A DNA stretch of 36,099 nt from Candidatus Peregrinibacteria bacterium CG1_02_54_53 (GCA_001872575.1 MNWP01000013.1:1-36099); one strand, 5' to 3'. Counted from the first letter of the stretch, positions 21,866 through 31,204 are shown. Notes: a model not told the origin generated them from the letters alone. Numbers and translations are program-made.

Positions 21866-24800
21866 TCACCGCTTTCGCCTGCGACGCATCCAAGAGAATC
21901 CTGCCGCTGCGCCTGCTGCCATCACGGCAACAGCGGCCGGCCCGGTTTGCCCTGGAATCGATTGCGAACGCGATGTGGCGAGTGAATAGGCACGGAGAAT
22001 CGCGAATTGCGAGGCCGGAGAAGACAAACCGCCACCCGTTGTTTCTCCCGGTTGCTCTGGTAGGCCAGGTTGCCCTGGAGTGAGGCCGCCGATGAGCGAA
22101 CCGCCACCGGGAATTTCGAGCAGACAGTCGGCAGAGCAGCCGTCGCCACTTACGCGGTTGCCGTCGTCGCAGGCTTCCTGACAGCCTTTGATGCCGTCTC
22201 CACAGATGAAGTTCGTGGGAACGCAGGGAGGCTCTTTGCGGCATGAGCTATTGCATCCATCGCCAATCGTGCGATTTCCGTCGTCACACTCCTCTCCGGC
22301 TTCCAGGCGACCGTTGCCACAGACATTTCCGGTAGACGGAGCGCCGCCTTCGCGCAGACAGAATCGGTCACAGCCGTCACCATTCGCTGCGTTGCCATCG
22401 TCACACTGCTCGCCGCTATCCACTATCCGGTCTCCGCACTTCGGACGAGAGCAATCGATGCGACAGAGCGCATCAGGAGCGTTGCTGTTGAGTCGTGATC
22501 CTGCATCGCACTCTTCGCCCGGATCGAGAAGACCATTACCGCAGAAATTCAGGGTAAAGCGGCAGTTGGGGCCGCAGCCGTACGGAATGGATTGGTCGGG
22601 CTCACGCGAGAGCGAAGGCTCGCACTGCTCTCCAAGCGCTTGCTGAACGATGCCGTCACCACATGAGCCTTTTTCAAGGAAACACGTTGCAGAGCAGCCA
22701 TCAAAGTCACGTCGGTTGCCGTCGTCACACTCCTCACCCGAATTGAGGAAGCCGTTGCCGCAGTCTTTCGTTCCGGTGATGATCGTAGATTCGAGGCGAC
22801 ATGCCGGATCGCATCCGTCACCGGACTGCTGATTGCCATCGTCGCACTGTTCATAGATTTCCTTCAGGCCGTTGCCGCACTCGGGCAGGCCCGTAGAAGG
22901 CTCTCTGCGGCACGAAGCGTTGCAGCCGTCTCCAATCATCTGGTTTCCGTCATCACATTCTTCGCCGGGTTCGAGGATGTTGTTCCCGCACACGTATGAT
23001 CCCGGAACGTAACCCTGACTGCTGGAGCTCCATCCCCATGGGCGTTCGATCCTGCATGAGCTCGAACAGCCATCGCCATCCGTGGTATTGAGATCATCAC
23101 ACTCTTCAGAGTATTCGATGATGCCGTTTCCGCAGAACGCGATGGTCTGCTCTCTCGTGCAGGATGGGGAACATCCATCACCGGCAGTGCGATTACCATC
23201 GTCGCATTCCTCCGGAGACTCCACACGGTTGTTGCCGCAGACACGCGGAACTTCAATATTGCAGAATCGATCGCAGCCATCGCCATCCCACAGGTTGCCG
23301 TCGTCGCACTGCTCTCCGGAGTTCAACACACCATTGCCGCAGAAGGGAGAAGTGCTACTAGAAGAGTAGGAGTAGGAATAAGAATAAGAATAAGACGATG
23401 CCGATGACTGTATGTGCGTGGAGGAACGGGAGGAACTAGTGATCCTCTTACATTGCAGAGAACACGTGGGATCGGAGGCCGAGTCGAACACGCACTGATA
23501 TTCCTCGTAGCAGTTGAAGTCGGCTGAGCAGAATACCGCCGGCTTGGCGGAACACACACCCGCGACGCATGGACCGCGGAAGGCCGTACAGTCACTGTTG
23601 CCACTGCAACGATTTCCTGCAAAGTCTCCTGCGCCACAGATACTGCCGTTGTCGCAATCCTCGCCGATTTCAAGCAGGCCGTTGCCGCACTGGCGTGAGT
23701 GGCTGGCTGAAGAGGAGCGGGACGAACGACTACTGCTGTAGCAGGCATCGCAATTTCGACACCGGCCATCGGGTAGCAACTCACCGTCGCGGCAGAAGTA
23801 CTCTCCTGTTTCTTCGTTGTAGACAGAATTTTCAAACTTACAGCATTCCGTCTGACTACTGCGACTGCTCCGGCTGCTGCTGTAACAGGCATCGCAATTG
23901 CGGCAGCGACCATCGGGTTGCAGTGTGCCGTCTCTGCAGAAGATTTCACCCGTTTCACCGTTGAGGATGGGGGTGGAGTATTTGCAGCAATCTCCCAGAC
24001 TGCTTCCTCCGCTTCCCCCGGATCCACCACTCGATTGGCTGCCACCGCTGGATTGCACACTGACACCGCTTGATTGACTGCTCATTCGCGACGAAGACTG
24101 CGAGCTTCGCTTGCATCTGTTGGAGCACGAAGGATCGGCGAGAGTGTTGTAGACACACTGGAAGAGGTCGACGCAGTCCCAATCGCTGAAGCAGGGGAGT
24201 CCGTCGCTGCACCAGCCCGACTGACACTCTCCTTGAGGTTCAAAACAATCGGCATTCGAGTAACAGGCCTGGAACTGACGGGGGCCCGCCTGGCACATGC
24301 CGCCATTGTCACAGTCTTCGCCCATATCAATGCGGCCGTTGCCACAGCTGGCGGAGCGGGAGGATGCAGAGCTGCGTGAACATAGGGAACCGCAGGAGCT
24401 CTGTCCTGATCCTCCACTTCCACCAGAGCCACCACTACTTCTGCTACTACTGCTGTAGCAAGAGCTGCAGTCACGGCAACGTCCGTCATTTTGGAGCTCG
24501 CCTTTCTTGCAGTACCAATCATCGGTTTCTGCGTTGTACACGGAGTTCTCGTACTTACAACATTCATTGATGCTACTGCTTCGGCTGCTGCTGTAGCAGG
24601 CGCTGCAGTCACGGCAACGCCCGTCATCCTGCAGCGTACCGGCCTTGCAGGAAAGGTCACCGGTTTCGGCATTGAAGATGGGTGCTTGGTACTTGCAGCA
24701 CTCGCCGTAGCTGCTGCTTCCACCCGATCCTCCCGAACCACCACTGCCACCGGATCCACCACTGCCGCCTGATCCTCCTGAGCCGCCGCTACCACCCGAT

Positions 24801-27607
24801 CCTCCCGAACCACCACTGCCACCGGAGCCGCTACTGCTCTTACTCGATCCTCCTGAGCTCTTGCTACTTCGGCTACTACTACTCTTTGACGAAGAACTTC
24901 GTGAGCTGCGTTTGAAACTACTCACGCTGCTTCCGCCCCCGCTTTCTTTACTTCTAGCACTCTTTGACAAAGAACTTCGTGAGCTGCTTTTGGAACTACT
25001 CTTTTTGCTGCCTGCTCCTCCGCCACTACTGCTACTTTTTATACTGGATGAACGACCAGGTGTGCTGATTCGGCTGCTCGATACACGACTGACACTCGCT
25101 CTACTGGCGCTCTGCGAGCCTCCACTGCCCCCACTGCCTCCGCTACCACCACTTCCGCCACTTCCGCCACCGCCACCGCCGCCACCTGCGCTGCCGCCAC
25201 TTCCTCCGCCTCCACCAGGGTCACCGCCTCCTCCTCCGGGCATTCCGCCACCGGGCATGCCTCCTATACCTCCCGATGGGAAGGGTGTGTCGTCAGAGAG
25301 GTCACCGGTCCGGGGTTCGCGAACCGGATAGGTTTTACAGTGGCCATCTACACACCACATTTGGTTGCCTACATTCTCGGGAGGATCGGTGCCGAGCGGG
25401 CCGGGGGCAGCTTCTTTCTTACCGCACACCTGCGTGTTGTGGTAGGTACGTGTTGTAGCACACTGCCCAGCGCTGAATGCACAATTGGGGTCGGGGTCTA
25501 AAGGAGTACCAGGAGGGACTCCTTCCGGTCTCACGGCTACACACGGCTTTTTATGACCCAGTGCGTCAAAGTAATAGCATGTGCCGCTCTTACAGTCTCC
25601 ACTTATGCTGCACCTCCCAGCGGGAATGCCGTTAGCTTTGGCTGCTTCGGTGGTTCCATCCGCTTCTACGCATTGTCGCAGTCCGCATTCAGCACCCTCT
25701 TCCGTTACAGCAGGATGATCCTGCGCTGCCCATACGTCAGGAGCTATGCAGCCGGCAGGGCCGGGATTATTTACTATGACTTGCGCTAGCAGAAGTGAGG
25801 CGAGCAGGGGTGAGAGAACATCATCGGGTCCTTGAGCGGTCAAATTTCCGTCTTCATCGTACGGTCCATTCTCAATGGGAAAGTTGATGTCTTGCCCGCC
25901 GCCGACTCTGAACTGCGGGTAGTCGGTATCGCGACCGATCTGCAGCGGGCAGGCCGCAAACTGATGCTCCGCATTGTCCAGAGTGGGAGATTCTCCGGGG
26001 GCAACCCCTGCTTTCGGAATGAGATATTTCAAGCCGAAGATCGTCTGTTTCGTCATGGGTTCGCAAACGTGCCCGGCCCCCCCGCCACCACCTCCGACTT
26101 GTGCGGTGAGTACGGAGGCAACGAGGGTGGTCGTAGCACGCACAACTCCTCCTCCCCCTCCTGTGGTTTGGAGCTTGAGGCAACCGTTTGCAGCCAGCAT
26201 GGCTGCTTCTTCTTTCCTGATAGTACTGCATTTTGTAATCTTACAGTCGGCGCGACAGCTGCTTCCATCCACCTGCTTATCCCATGCCTTGCTCCACGGA
26301 ATTGGCTTAAAATCCAGTTTTCGAGCATTGGTTATACTACGCGGAATATTTACAAGACCGTTGCCGCACATCTCTCCTGTACAGCCGGGAGCCTCATCGA
26401 CGGATTGTGCTTGAGGGTCATCTGTATTTGCTTTGCCCTCGTCGCATTCCTCTCCTAGTTCTGCCTCGACCGCACCATTACCACAGGTGCCTGCGCAGGC
26501 CATTGGCGAGCCGCTCTCGTCGGTTCCTCCACCTTCGCTCTCGCAACGAGCTTTTACGCCCTCGGTTAGCTGCTGCACTTCGGCGAGGTACCAGTTGCCC
26601 GGGGTCCTGTCCGGAAGGCCGTAACACGTATCGGCGCTTACAAGAGCGTCACATCTCATGCCGCCCTTCGAGTCTGTGGCGACACAGCAGTATCCTTTGG
26701 GATCGATTTTGTCACAGATGACGTAGTAGGCGTTGCTCGACGAAGAGGATGAGTCGCTGCTGTCGGAACTGTCGGAGCTCTGCCCGTCTGACGATCCGCC
26801 GCCGCTACTTTGCGAAGAATCCTCGCTACTGTCGGAAGAACCTTCACTGCTCTCAGATCCCCCTGATGAGGAGCCATCATTCGCACTGGAACTTCCGCCG
26901 ACAACCGATGCTCCACCGCCACTGCTTGCCGAACTCTCTCTAGAAGATTCACTCGATTTTCCTGAAGACTCACTTGAGTCGGAGGATTGGCTTGTATCAG
27001 ATGATTCGCTCCCGCCGCTGCTTGCGCTGGCACTCGGGGCCGAACCTCCCCCGCCACCCGATGCCCTACTTCCGCTTGAGCCGGTGCTGCCGCCTGAGCC
27101 CTCACTTCCCTCACTTCCTCCACCTGTACTGCCCGTACTGTCAGCCGATGAGCCGGCGCTTCCGCCTCCCGTGATGAGGTCGATGTATTTATTACACTCA
27201 TTACAGCTTATTTCGGTGCAGTTGGATTGAAGCCAACCTTCGAGATCGCCTCCCTTCGCTGCGTCGTAACCTTGCAGCAATGACATAAGGCCCTCGTATG
27301 CGGCATTGGCTTCGTTGGGGTCGGTCGATTTCATTTGCTCCAAGAAATCGGCCTCCTCTTTTGCACAGCAGTACACATTTTTATTGCCTGCTTCTTCGGG
27401 CGAGATTTCTTCTTTCGCTGCAATCGCTGATGCATCGCATTTACAGTGGAAGACGTGTGTCCCGGGTGGACACTCTGTCACGTTCACCAGTTCGGCGAAG
27501 AGATTATCGTTTCTTTTGGCGTTTTGCGTGACATTCTGCTGCAGTACGAGAACCAGCACGATACCGAGTGCGATTCCGACGGTGATGCGTCCCAACAGTT
27601 GTCGCAT
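21866..27607 (-). CDS. Giant Cys-rich surface protein, DUF4215 repeats and Ser/Gly linkers
   Basis: The protein has 1913 residues. An N-terminal hydrophobic segment ([17 protein letters not shown]) starts export. A Cys-rich domain (about 40-145), a Ser/Gly/Asp linker (about 150-290), further Cys-rich domains (about 290-780) and Gly/Ser linkers (about 785-965) follow. At about 967-1395 a two-fold duplicated block consists of two related CCKY modules, Ser linkers and one variant CGNG..GEDCDNG domain. A Tyr-Ser repeat precedes eleven DUF4215-type repeats (about 1420-1830). The tail is [18 protein letters not shown] with SWMRRRRKR. By rough count there are well over 100 cysteines, so it should be heavily disulphide-bonded outside the cell. 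An extended -10 (TGGTAGTCT) lies 12 nt upstream. It is presumably a stalked adhesin or surface-layer component. Confidence 0.88.
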   Translation of the reverse strand: MRQLLGRITVGIALGIVLVLVLQQNVTQNAKRNDNLFAELVNVTECPPGTHVFHCKCDASAIAAKEEISPEEAGNKNVYCCAKEEADFLEQMKSTDPNEANAAYEGLMSLLQGYDAAKGGDLEGWLQSNCTEISCNECNKYIDLITGGGSAGSSADSTGSTGGGSEGSEGSGGSTGSSGSRASGGGGGSAPSASASSGGSESSDTSQSSDSSESSGKSSESSRESSASSGGGASVVGGSSSANDGSSSGGSESSEGSSDSSEDSSQSSGGGSSDGQSSDSSDSSDSSSSSSNAYYVICDKIDPKGYCCVATDSKGGMRCDALVSADTCYGLPDRTPGNWYLAEVQQLTEGVKARCESEGGGTDESGSPMACAGTCGNGAVEAELGEECDEGKANTDDPQAQSVDEAPGCTGEMCGNGLVNIPRSITNARKLDFKPIPWSKAWDKQVDGSSCRADCKITKCSTIRKEEAAMLAANGCLKLQTTGGGGGVVRATTTLVASVLTAQVGGGGGGAGHVCEPMTKQTIFGLKYLIPKAGVAPGESPTLDNAEHQFAACPLQIGRDTDYPQFRVGGGQDINFPIENGPYDEDGNLTAQGPDDVLSPLLASLLLAQVIVNNPGPAGCIAPDVWAAQDHPAVTEEGAECGLRQCVEADGTTEAAKANGIPAGRCSISGDCKSGTCYYFDALGHKKPCVAVRPEGVPPGTPLDPDPNCAFSAGQCATTRTYHNTQVCGKKEAAPGPLGTDPPENVGNQMWCVDGHCKTYPVREPRTGDLSDDTPFPSGGIGGMPGGGMPGGGGGDPGGGGGSGGSAGGGGGGGGSGGSGGSGGSGGSGGSQSASRASVSRVSSSRISTPGRSSSIKSSSSGGGAGSKKSSSKSSSRSSLSKSARSKESGGGSSVSSFKRSSRSSSSKSSSSRSSKSSGGSSKSSSGSGGSGGSGGSGGSGGSGGSGGSGGSGGSGGSGGSGGSSSYGECCKYQAPIFNAETGDLSCKAGTLQDDGRCRDCSACYSSSRSSSINECCKYENSVYNAETDDWYCKKGELQNDGRCRDCSSCYSSSSRSSGGSGGSGGSGQSSCGSLCSRSSASSRSASCGNGRIDMGEDCDNGGMCQAGPRQFQACYSNADCFEPQGECQSGWCSDGLPCFSDWDCVDLFQCVYNTLADPSCSNRCKRSSQSSSRMSSQSSGVSVQSSGGSQSSGGSGGSGGSSLGDCCKYSTPILNGETGEIFCRDGTLQPDGRCRNCDACYSSSRSSRSSQTECCKFENSVYNEETGEYFCRDGELLPDGRCRNCDACYSSSRSSRSSSASHSRQCGNGLLEIGEDCDNGSICGAGDFAGNRCSGNSDCTAFRGPCVAGVCSAKPAVFCSADFNCYEEYQCVFDSASDPTCSLQCKRITSSSRSSTHIQSSASSYSYSYSYSYSSSSTSPFCGNGVLNSGEQCDDGNLWDGDGCDRFCNIEVPRVCGNNRVESPEECDDGNRTAGDGCSPSCTREQTIAFCGNGIIEYSEECDDLNTTDGDGCSSSCRIERPWGWSSSSQGYVPGSYVCGNNILEPGEECDDGNQMIGDGCNASCRREPSTGLPECGNGLKEIYEQCDDGNQQSGDGCDPACRLESTIITGTKDCGNGFLNSGEECDDGNRRDFDGCSATCFLEKGSCGDGIVQQALGEQCEPSLSREPDQSIPYGCGPNCRFTLNFCGNGLLDPGEECDAGSRLNSNAPDALCRIDCSRPKCGDRIVDSGEQCDDGNAANGDGCDRFCLREGGAPSTGNVCGNGRLEAGEECDDGNRTIGDGCNSSCRKEPPCVPTNFICGDGIKGCQEACDDGNRVSGDGCSADCLLEIPGGGSLIGGLTPGQPGLPEQPGETTGGGLSSPASQFAILRAYSLATSRSQSIPGQTGPAAVAVMAAGAAAGFSWMRRRRKR
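24720..24826. repeat. Minisatellite in the Gly-Ser linker of the giant protein
   Basis: An identical 35-bp segment occurs at 24720-24754 and 24792-24826, a 72-bp period, within a longer stretch coding for Gly-Gly-Ser units. The period is a multiple of three, so copy-number change keeps the frame. Confidence 0.8.
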
Positions 27608-27618
27608 GATTATGCGTA

Positions 27619-27627
27619 AGACTACCA
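27619..27627 (-). promoter_or_regulatory. Extended -10 promoter of the two-gene surface-protein operon
   Basis: The minus strand reads TGGTAGTCT; the hexamer ends 12 nt before ATG 27607. Confidence 0.55.
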
Positions 27628-27781
27628 GTGCTCTGCTGCACTACGCACATGAGTTTCCTTGCATTGGTTGCATTCGATTGCGTATTGATTTTCTTATGTC
27701 CTCGTTGGATGTGAATGTTATTCATCGACAGGTTTCTCTGCAGTCAAGCTATGGGGACTAGGCGAGTTCATCAAGTTCTCG

Positions 27782-27787
27782 TAGTCT
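27782..27787 (+). promoter_or_regulatory. -10 box for the DsbA-fold gene
   Basis: TAGTCT ends 10 nt before ATG 27797. It is arranged divergently from the surface-protein operon promoter about 160 bp away. The interval 27628-27780 has no gene. Confidence 0.4.
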
Positions 27788-27796
27788 TGCCCGCGT

Positions 27797-28588
27797 ATGA
27801 TGGAATCTCAGGATCGGTCGAAGGTCTGGTTCATCGTTGCACTCTGCCTGCTTACGCTGGTGGGAGGCTATTTCTTCGCCGAATGGTTGATCGGCGGGCG
27901 AGAGCAGTTTCGCGGCGCTGCGCCCGAGCAACCACCCGTTCCGCTCATCGCTCCCATCGCACAACCTCCGTTAAAGGAGTACGAAGACATTGCGCAGTAC
28001 ACGGGTGGCAAACCCTTACCGACCGAGCCGGATCTTTTGCTCTTTCTCACGGATGTAGAGTCAGATGAGCACATTCTGGGTGACACCCGGACGAAGATCA
28101 CCGTGGTGGAATACGCGGCACTGACCAGTCTTTACACACAGCTCATCCATCAGAAGATGCACGAGTTTTTCGATGCCAACAGTGACCGTATTCACTGGGT
28201 GTTCCGTCACTATCCTGCCACCAATAACGAGAACGATTATCGTTCGGGCATCGCGACGGAATGCGTTGCCGAGCAGCTGGGGAATGATGCTTTCTGGTCG
28301 TACCTCGACCTGCTCATGAAGGAGCGCGGCAGCCTGCTGCCATTCGATTTGCTGGTCTCGCGCGGAGGGCAGGTCGGGGCGGACGAAACGCAACTGCGTA
28401 CGTGTATTGAGGCAAGAGAACTCTACGATCTCGTGATCGACGACAAGAGGTACGCAGAAGTCGACACGCAGATCTATGTTTCTCCTTCATTCGTCTTTCT
28501 CAATAATGAGACACAGTCGATGCGCATCGTCGAAGGCATCAATACGCTGGAGTACATGCAGGCGGTGCTCGATGACGTTGCAAAATAG
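27797..28588 (+). CDS. Membrane-anchored DsbA-fold protein lacking the CXXC motif
   Basis: The 263-residue protein has one N-terminal transmembrane helix (VWFIVALCLLTLVGGYFFAEW), a Pro-rich linker, then a thioredoxin-like domain of the DsbA/Thioredoxin_4 type. The family strand and helix start appear as KITVVEYAALTSLYTQLIHQ, where active members read V-x-E-(F/Y)-x-D-F-x-C-P-x-C; both Cys are missing. Other family features remain: WVFRHYPATNNEND (cf. FRxFPL), the ATECVAEQLGNDAFWSYLDLL helix and the cis-Pro region IYVSPSFVFLNN. It can hardly be a dithiol oxidase and may be a chaperone or scaffold. It stands divergently from the Cys-rich giant protein. ATG 27800 is an equally good start. Confidence 0.82.
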   Translation: MMESQDRSKVWFIVALCLLTLVGGYFFAEWLIGGREQFRGAAPEQPPVPLIAPIAQPPLKEYEDIAQYTGGKPLPTEPDLLLFLTDVESDEHILGDTRTKITVVEYAALTSLYTQLIHQKMHEFFDANSDRIHWVFRHYPATNNENDYRSGIATECVAEQLGNDAFWSYLDLLMKERGSLLPFDLLVSRGGQVGADETQLRTCIEARELYDLVIDDKRYAEVDTQIYVSPSFVFLNNETQSMRIVEGINTLEYMQAVLDDVAK

Positions 28589-28601
28589 TCGCACAAAAAA
28601 A

Positions 28602-28681
28602 CCTCGGAAAGTGGATTTTGCAGGGGCAGTAGCTGCTCCAGGCTCCTATCGATTTTCGATTGAGCCAACCACTTTCCGAGG
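28602..28681 (-). terminator. Three-way-junction RNA element ending in a terminator
   Basis: Outer arms 28602-28614 (CCTCGGAAAGTGG) and 28669-28681 are perfectly complementary (13 bp). Inside are two further stems: GGGGCAG/CTGCTCC with a 3-nt loop, and GGCTC/GAGCC extended by ATCG/CGAT. On the minus strand the outer stem is followed by TTTTTTT (28601-28595), a strong intrinsic terminator. It lies between two convergent genes and may serve both. Confidence 0.75.
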
Positions 28682-28731
28682 CCCCGATCAGAGAAGAGGA
28701 GAGAGAACGAGAGAGCAGAACGTGCATCTCG

Positions 28732-28905
28732 TCAGATTCCGCGGCGGCAGAATCCACCATGATGGGTGAGCCCGCTCATCGATCCCTTCCGAGTCCGGAA
28801 GGCTCTTCTCCGTAATTCGTGCAGACGCGCCATCGCTGTCTGCTCAGGCGAAGCATCCTCAATCCGCCGACAATCGTCAACGGATCGGCTGACCTTTTCG
28901 CTCAT
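28732..28905 (-). CDS. Small basic hypothetical protein
   Basis: A 57-codon frame begins MSEKVSRSVDDCRRIEDASP and continues with a basic helix (ARLHELRRRAFRTRK), a His-His-Gly-Gly turn and a Cys-Arg-Arg end. An in-frame stop precedes the ATG. It is followed on the same strand by the 80-bp structured terminator, which makes a transcript here likely. No convincing -10 box is seen and it is divergent, 18 bp apart, from the mini-ORF before murJ. The protein may be real, or the region may instead be a non-coding RNA. No family is recognised. Confidence 0.4.
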   Translation of the reverse strand: MSEKVSRSVDDCRRIEDASPEQTAMARLHELRRRAFRTRKGSMSGLTHHGGFCRRGI

Positions 28906-28911
28906 TCTTGC

Positions 28912-28917
28912 TAATCT
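28912..28917 (+). promoter_or_regulatory. -10 box, leaderless, for the mini-ORF before murJ
   Basis: TAATCT ends exactly 7 nt before ATG 28924, the start of a truncated frame and not of murJ itself. Confidence 0.45.
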
Positions 28918-28923
28918 GTCCCT

Positions 28924-29034
28924 ATGCGCTTCAGCGCCCTGCGTTCACAGCATCGTATTCTGGCCCTTCGGCTCACTCCGCTTCGCTCCGTTCGCTCAGG
29001 GCGACAATGGGTTTCTTCCCCCCTCAGCACATGA
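28924..29034 (+). pseudogene. Truncated possible duplicate of the MurJ N-terminus
   Basis: A 36-codon frame begins MRFSALRSQHRIL, similar to the murJ start MRCRFSGILSQRRIV (seven identities over eleven aligned residues). It then runs through a CCCTTCGG...CGCTCAGGG element and ends in TGA overlapping the murJ ATG. It has its own -10 box. The interval 28682-29030 has nothing else besides the small minus-strand frame and a 7-bp hairpin at 28785-28802. Confidence 0.45.
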
Positions 29035-30356
29035 TGCGCTGTCGCTTCTCCGGCATTCTCTCGCAGAGACGCATTGTCGGGGGGGCGGCCGTGCTCGCCG
29101 TTACCCAGTTTTCGGCGTCGTTCGCCGGCCTTGTCCGCGACAACCTGCTCAATCGCACTTTTCCCGGGCTTTCGGTGGTGGATGTGTACGTTTCGGCATT
29201 TCGGCCAAGTGATCTCATTTTTCAGATGACGATCATGGCGGGGTTCTCGGTGGCGCTGGTGCCTTTGCTTGCGCGCTACGAAGCACAGAAGGATCGTCAC
29301 GCGATGTCGAAGCTGCTCAACGGTGTGGTAACGGTTGCAGCAATCGTCTTCGGCCTTCTCGCGTTGCTGTTGGCAGTAGTGTTCCCGTGGGTCGCACCAG
29401 TGTTCACGCAGTTCGAAGGAGAAACTCTCGCGCTTTACATCAATTTTGCACGCATCGCCCTGCTCACGAATTTTCTCTTCGTCTTCGGCAACGCGTTCGG
29501 CCAGTACCTCAACACCATCCAGCGGTTCTGGATGTACGGCCTCACGCCGGTGCTCTTTACGCTCGGCACCATCGCCGGAACGGTTTGGCTTACGCCCGTC
29601 ATCGGATCGTATGGCCCCATTGTCGGCACGCTCGGCGGTGCTTTGCTGTACACACTGGTGCGATTTGCGGCGATTGTGCGTGCGGGATACAGATTTGCCA
29701 TCACCTGGTGGCACCCCGATCTTACGGAAATGGGTTTGCTGATGCTTCCGCGCATGCTGGCGCTGGGCGCACTGCAGGGAGAACTGCTCATGTTCGACCG
29801 TATCGCCTCGGGCCTCGGTATCGGTTCCATCGCGGTGAACGCCTATGCGCGAAACTTTCAGGCGGTGGTGGTGGGCGTGACCGGTATGGCACTGGCACTC
29901 TCACTCTTCTCACCTTTGAGTCAGGCTGCCGCCCGTAACGAGTGGGCCAGGTACAGACAGTATTTAAAGCGTGGAATTCTGTGGATGCTCCTGCTCACCA
30001 TCCCCGGTGCGATTGCTCTCGTGTTTCTCACACCTATGGCCGTGTGGCTTATTCACCTGAAGGCGACGTTCGTGCCGGTGTTCTTTACGTGTCTCGCCCT
30101 CTACGCACTCAGTATTCCATTCGAAGGCTTAAACCACCTCCTGACGCGGGCGTTCTACGCCACGAAGCACACCACGATTCCCGCAGTGCTCACAGTGATC
30201 AACGGCGTGATCGCCATTGTTCTTTCATGGACGCTTGCTCCGCGTTTGGGGGTTTTCAGTCTGGCACTCGGTTACTGCGTGGGGCACATCGTTGAAATGG
30301 CGGGATTACTCGTGCTCTTCCCTCGTGAAGTGCAGAGTGTGCGTGAGGAATTTTGA
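29031..30356 (+). CDS. murJ: Lipid II flippase MurJ (MviN family)
   Basis: The protein has 441 residues from ATG 29031. The family N-terminus is RRIVGGAAVLAVTQFSASFA, then GLVRDNLLNRTFPG, and VYVSAFRPSDLIFQMTIMAG leads into about twelve transmembrane helices. MurJ-type motifs include VALVPLLARYEAQ, GYRFAITWWHPDLTEMGLLM with LPRMLALGALQGEL, and the late LTRAFYATKHTTIPAVLTVI. It flips lipid-linked peptidoglycan precursors across the membrane. ATG 29034 is equivalent and ATG 29007 in the same frame would add eight residues derived from the repeat element. The family is shared with O-antigen flippases, so the substrate is inferred. Confidence 0.88.
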   Translation: MMRCRFSGILSQRRIVGGAAVLAVTQFSASFAGLVRDNLLNRTFPGLSVVDVYVSAFRPSDLIFQMTIMAGFSVALVPLLARYEAQKDRHAMSKLLNGVVTVAAIVFGLLALLLAVVFPWVAPVFTQFEGETLALYINFARIALLTNFLFVFGNAFGQYLNTIQRFWMYGLTPVLFTLGTIAGTVWLTPVIGSYGPIVGTLGGALLYTLVRFAAIVRAGYRFAITWWHPDLTEMGLLMLPRMLALGALQGELLMFDRIASGLGIGSIAVNAYARNFQAVVVGVTGMALALSLFSPLSQAAARNEWARYRQYLKRGILWMLLLTIPGAIALVFLTPMAVWLIHLKATFVPVFFTCLALYALSIPFEGLNHLLTRAFYATKHTTIPAVLTVINGVIAIVLSWTLAPRLGVFSLALGYCVGHIVEMAGLLVLFPREVQSVREEF

Positions 30357-30363
30357 TGTGTCT

Positions 30364-30633
30364 TCACATCTGAATCGTGAAACTTTTCTGGTAATCTTCC
30401 GGTTCATCTTTTGCCAAAACCTCCTCCACGCGAGCGCCATTCGGTCCGCGTTGGCACCACTGTTCAAATTTCTGCAGTGCGGGCGCCGTGCCTTCGATGT
30501 GCATCTCCAGCGTGCCGTCGCTGTTATTGCGTGCCCATCCGACCAGATGCAGATCCTTTGCCTTGGCCTGTGCTTCGGCACGAAAACACACACCCTGCAC
30601 AAGCCCGGTTATGAGAAGGTGACGAGCGGGCAA
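30364..30633 (-). CDS. acyP: Acylphosphatase
   Basis: The 89-residue protein is family-typical. The catalytic Arg is in LITGLVQGVCFRAEAQAKA and the catalytic Asn in LVGWARNNSDGTLEMHIEG. The ferredoxin-like fold ends at SFTIQM. It hydrolyses acyl phosphates such as acetyl phosphate or carbamoyl phosphate. It is 19 bp downstream of nusG on the same strand and is probably cotranscribed with secE-nusG. It converges with murJ, with 7 bp between the ends. Confidence 0.95.
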   Translation of the reverse strand: MPARHLLITGLVQGVCFRAEAQAKAKDLHLVGWARNNSDGTLEMHIEGTAPALQKFEQWCQRGPNGARVEEVLAKDEPEDYQKSFTIQM

Positions 30634-30652
30634 TCGTAGAGTGGAACAGAAA

Positions 30653-31198
30653 TTACTTTTTCTTCACCTGTGTGAAGTCCAGTTCGACGGGAGTTTCGCG
30701 ATCGAAGATCAGCACCATGACGGTGAGTTTGCCCTTGTTGACGTCCACGGCCGAAACGGTGGCCTCGTAGTTCTTGAAGGGCCCATCGATGATCACCACC
30801 AAATCGCCGATCTGGAAGTCGGATTTGTACTTCGCCTCCTGTTCACCGACTCGGCGTTCGATCACGCCGAATTCCTCGGGCGTGACGGATACCGGAATGT
30901 TGCCCGAGCCCACGAAGCCCGTCACATTGGGAGTATTGCGTACGAGATACCAACTCTCGTCGGTTACCGTCATGTCGACGAGCACGTAGCCCGGAAACAG
31001 TTTGCGTTCTTCTTCCACGGGTTCACCTTTCTTAAAGGTCAATTGTTTCTCTTTGGGCACGCGAACATCGAAGACGTAGTTCTGCATGCCAAAGGACTCG
31101 ACGCGCTGCAAAATGGCCTGGCGAACGGCATCTTCGTAGCCTGCGTAGGTATGCACAACGTACCAGTTTCGACCAGCGTTGGGATCCTGTTTGCCCAT
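30653..31198 (-). CDS. nusG: Transcription termination/antitermination protein NusG
   Basis: The 181-residue protein has an NGN domain beginning NWYVVHTYAGYEDAVRQAI, with RKLFPGYVLVDM and RNTPNVTGFVG. The C-terminal KOW domain reads QIGDLVVIIDGPFKNYEATV. NusG binds the RNA polymerase clamp helices, suppresses pausing and links polymerase to Rho or the ribosome. It is 6 bp downstream of secE, the usual secE-nusG pair, but acyP follows here instead of rplK. Confidence 0.98.
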   Translation of the reverse strand: MGKQDPNAGRNWYVVHTYAGYEDAVRQAILQRVESFGMQNYVFDVRVPKEKQLTFKKGEPVEEERKLFPGYVLVDMTVTDESWYLVRNTPNVTGFVGSGNIPVSVTPEEFGVIERRVGEQEAKYKSDFQIGDLVVIIDGPFKNYEATVSAVDVNKGKLTVMVLIFDRETPVELDFTQVKKK

Positions 31199-31204
31199 AG
31201 GGAT

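Noticed and set aside
24720-25260. CRISPR-like array in the GC-rich repeats
   Set aside because: The repeats are in-frame Gly/Ser codons of one protein, with no unique spacers of constant length.
19900-27600. Many long open frames on the plus strand opposite the DUF4215 proteins (60-220 codons)
   Set aside because: They mirror the codon bias of the repeats on the minus strand, have low-complexity translations and no promoters. They are shadow frames.
28589-29030. tmRNA, RNase P RNA or SRP RNA in the gene-poor interval
   Set aside because: No tmRNA tag or tRNA-like end, no conserved P4 sequence and no SRP tetraloop context were found on either strand. CCGGAAGG at 28795-28802 is only the arm of a simple hairpin.
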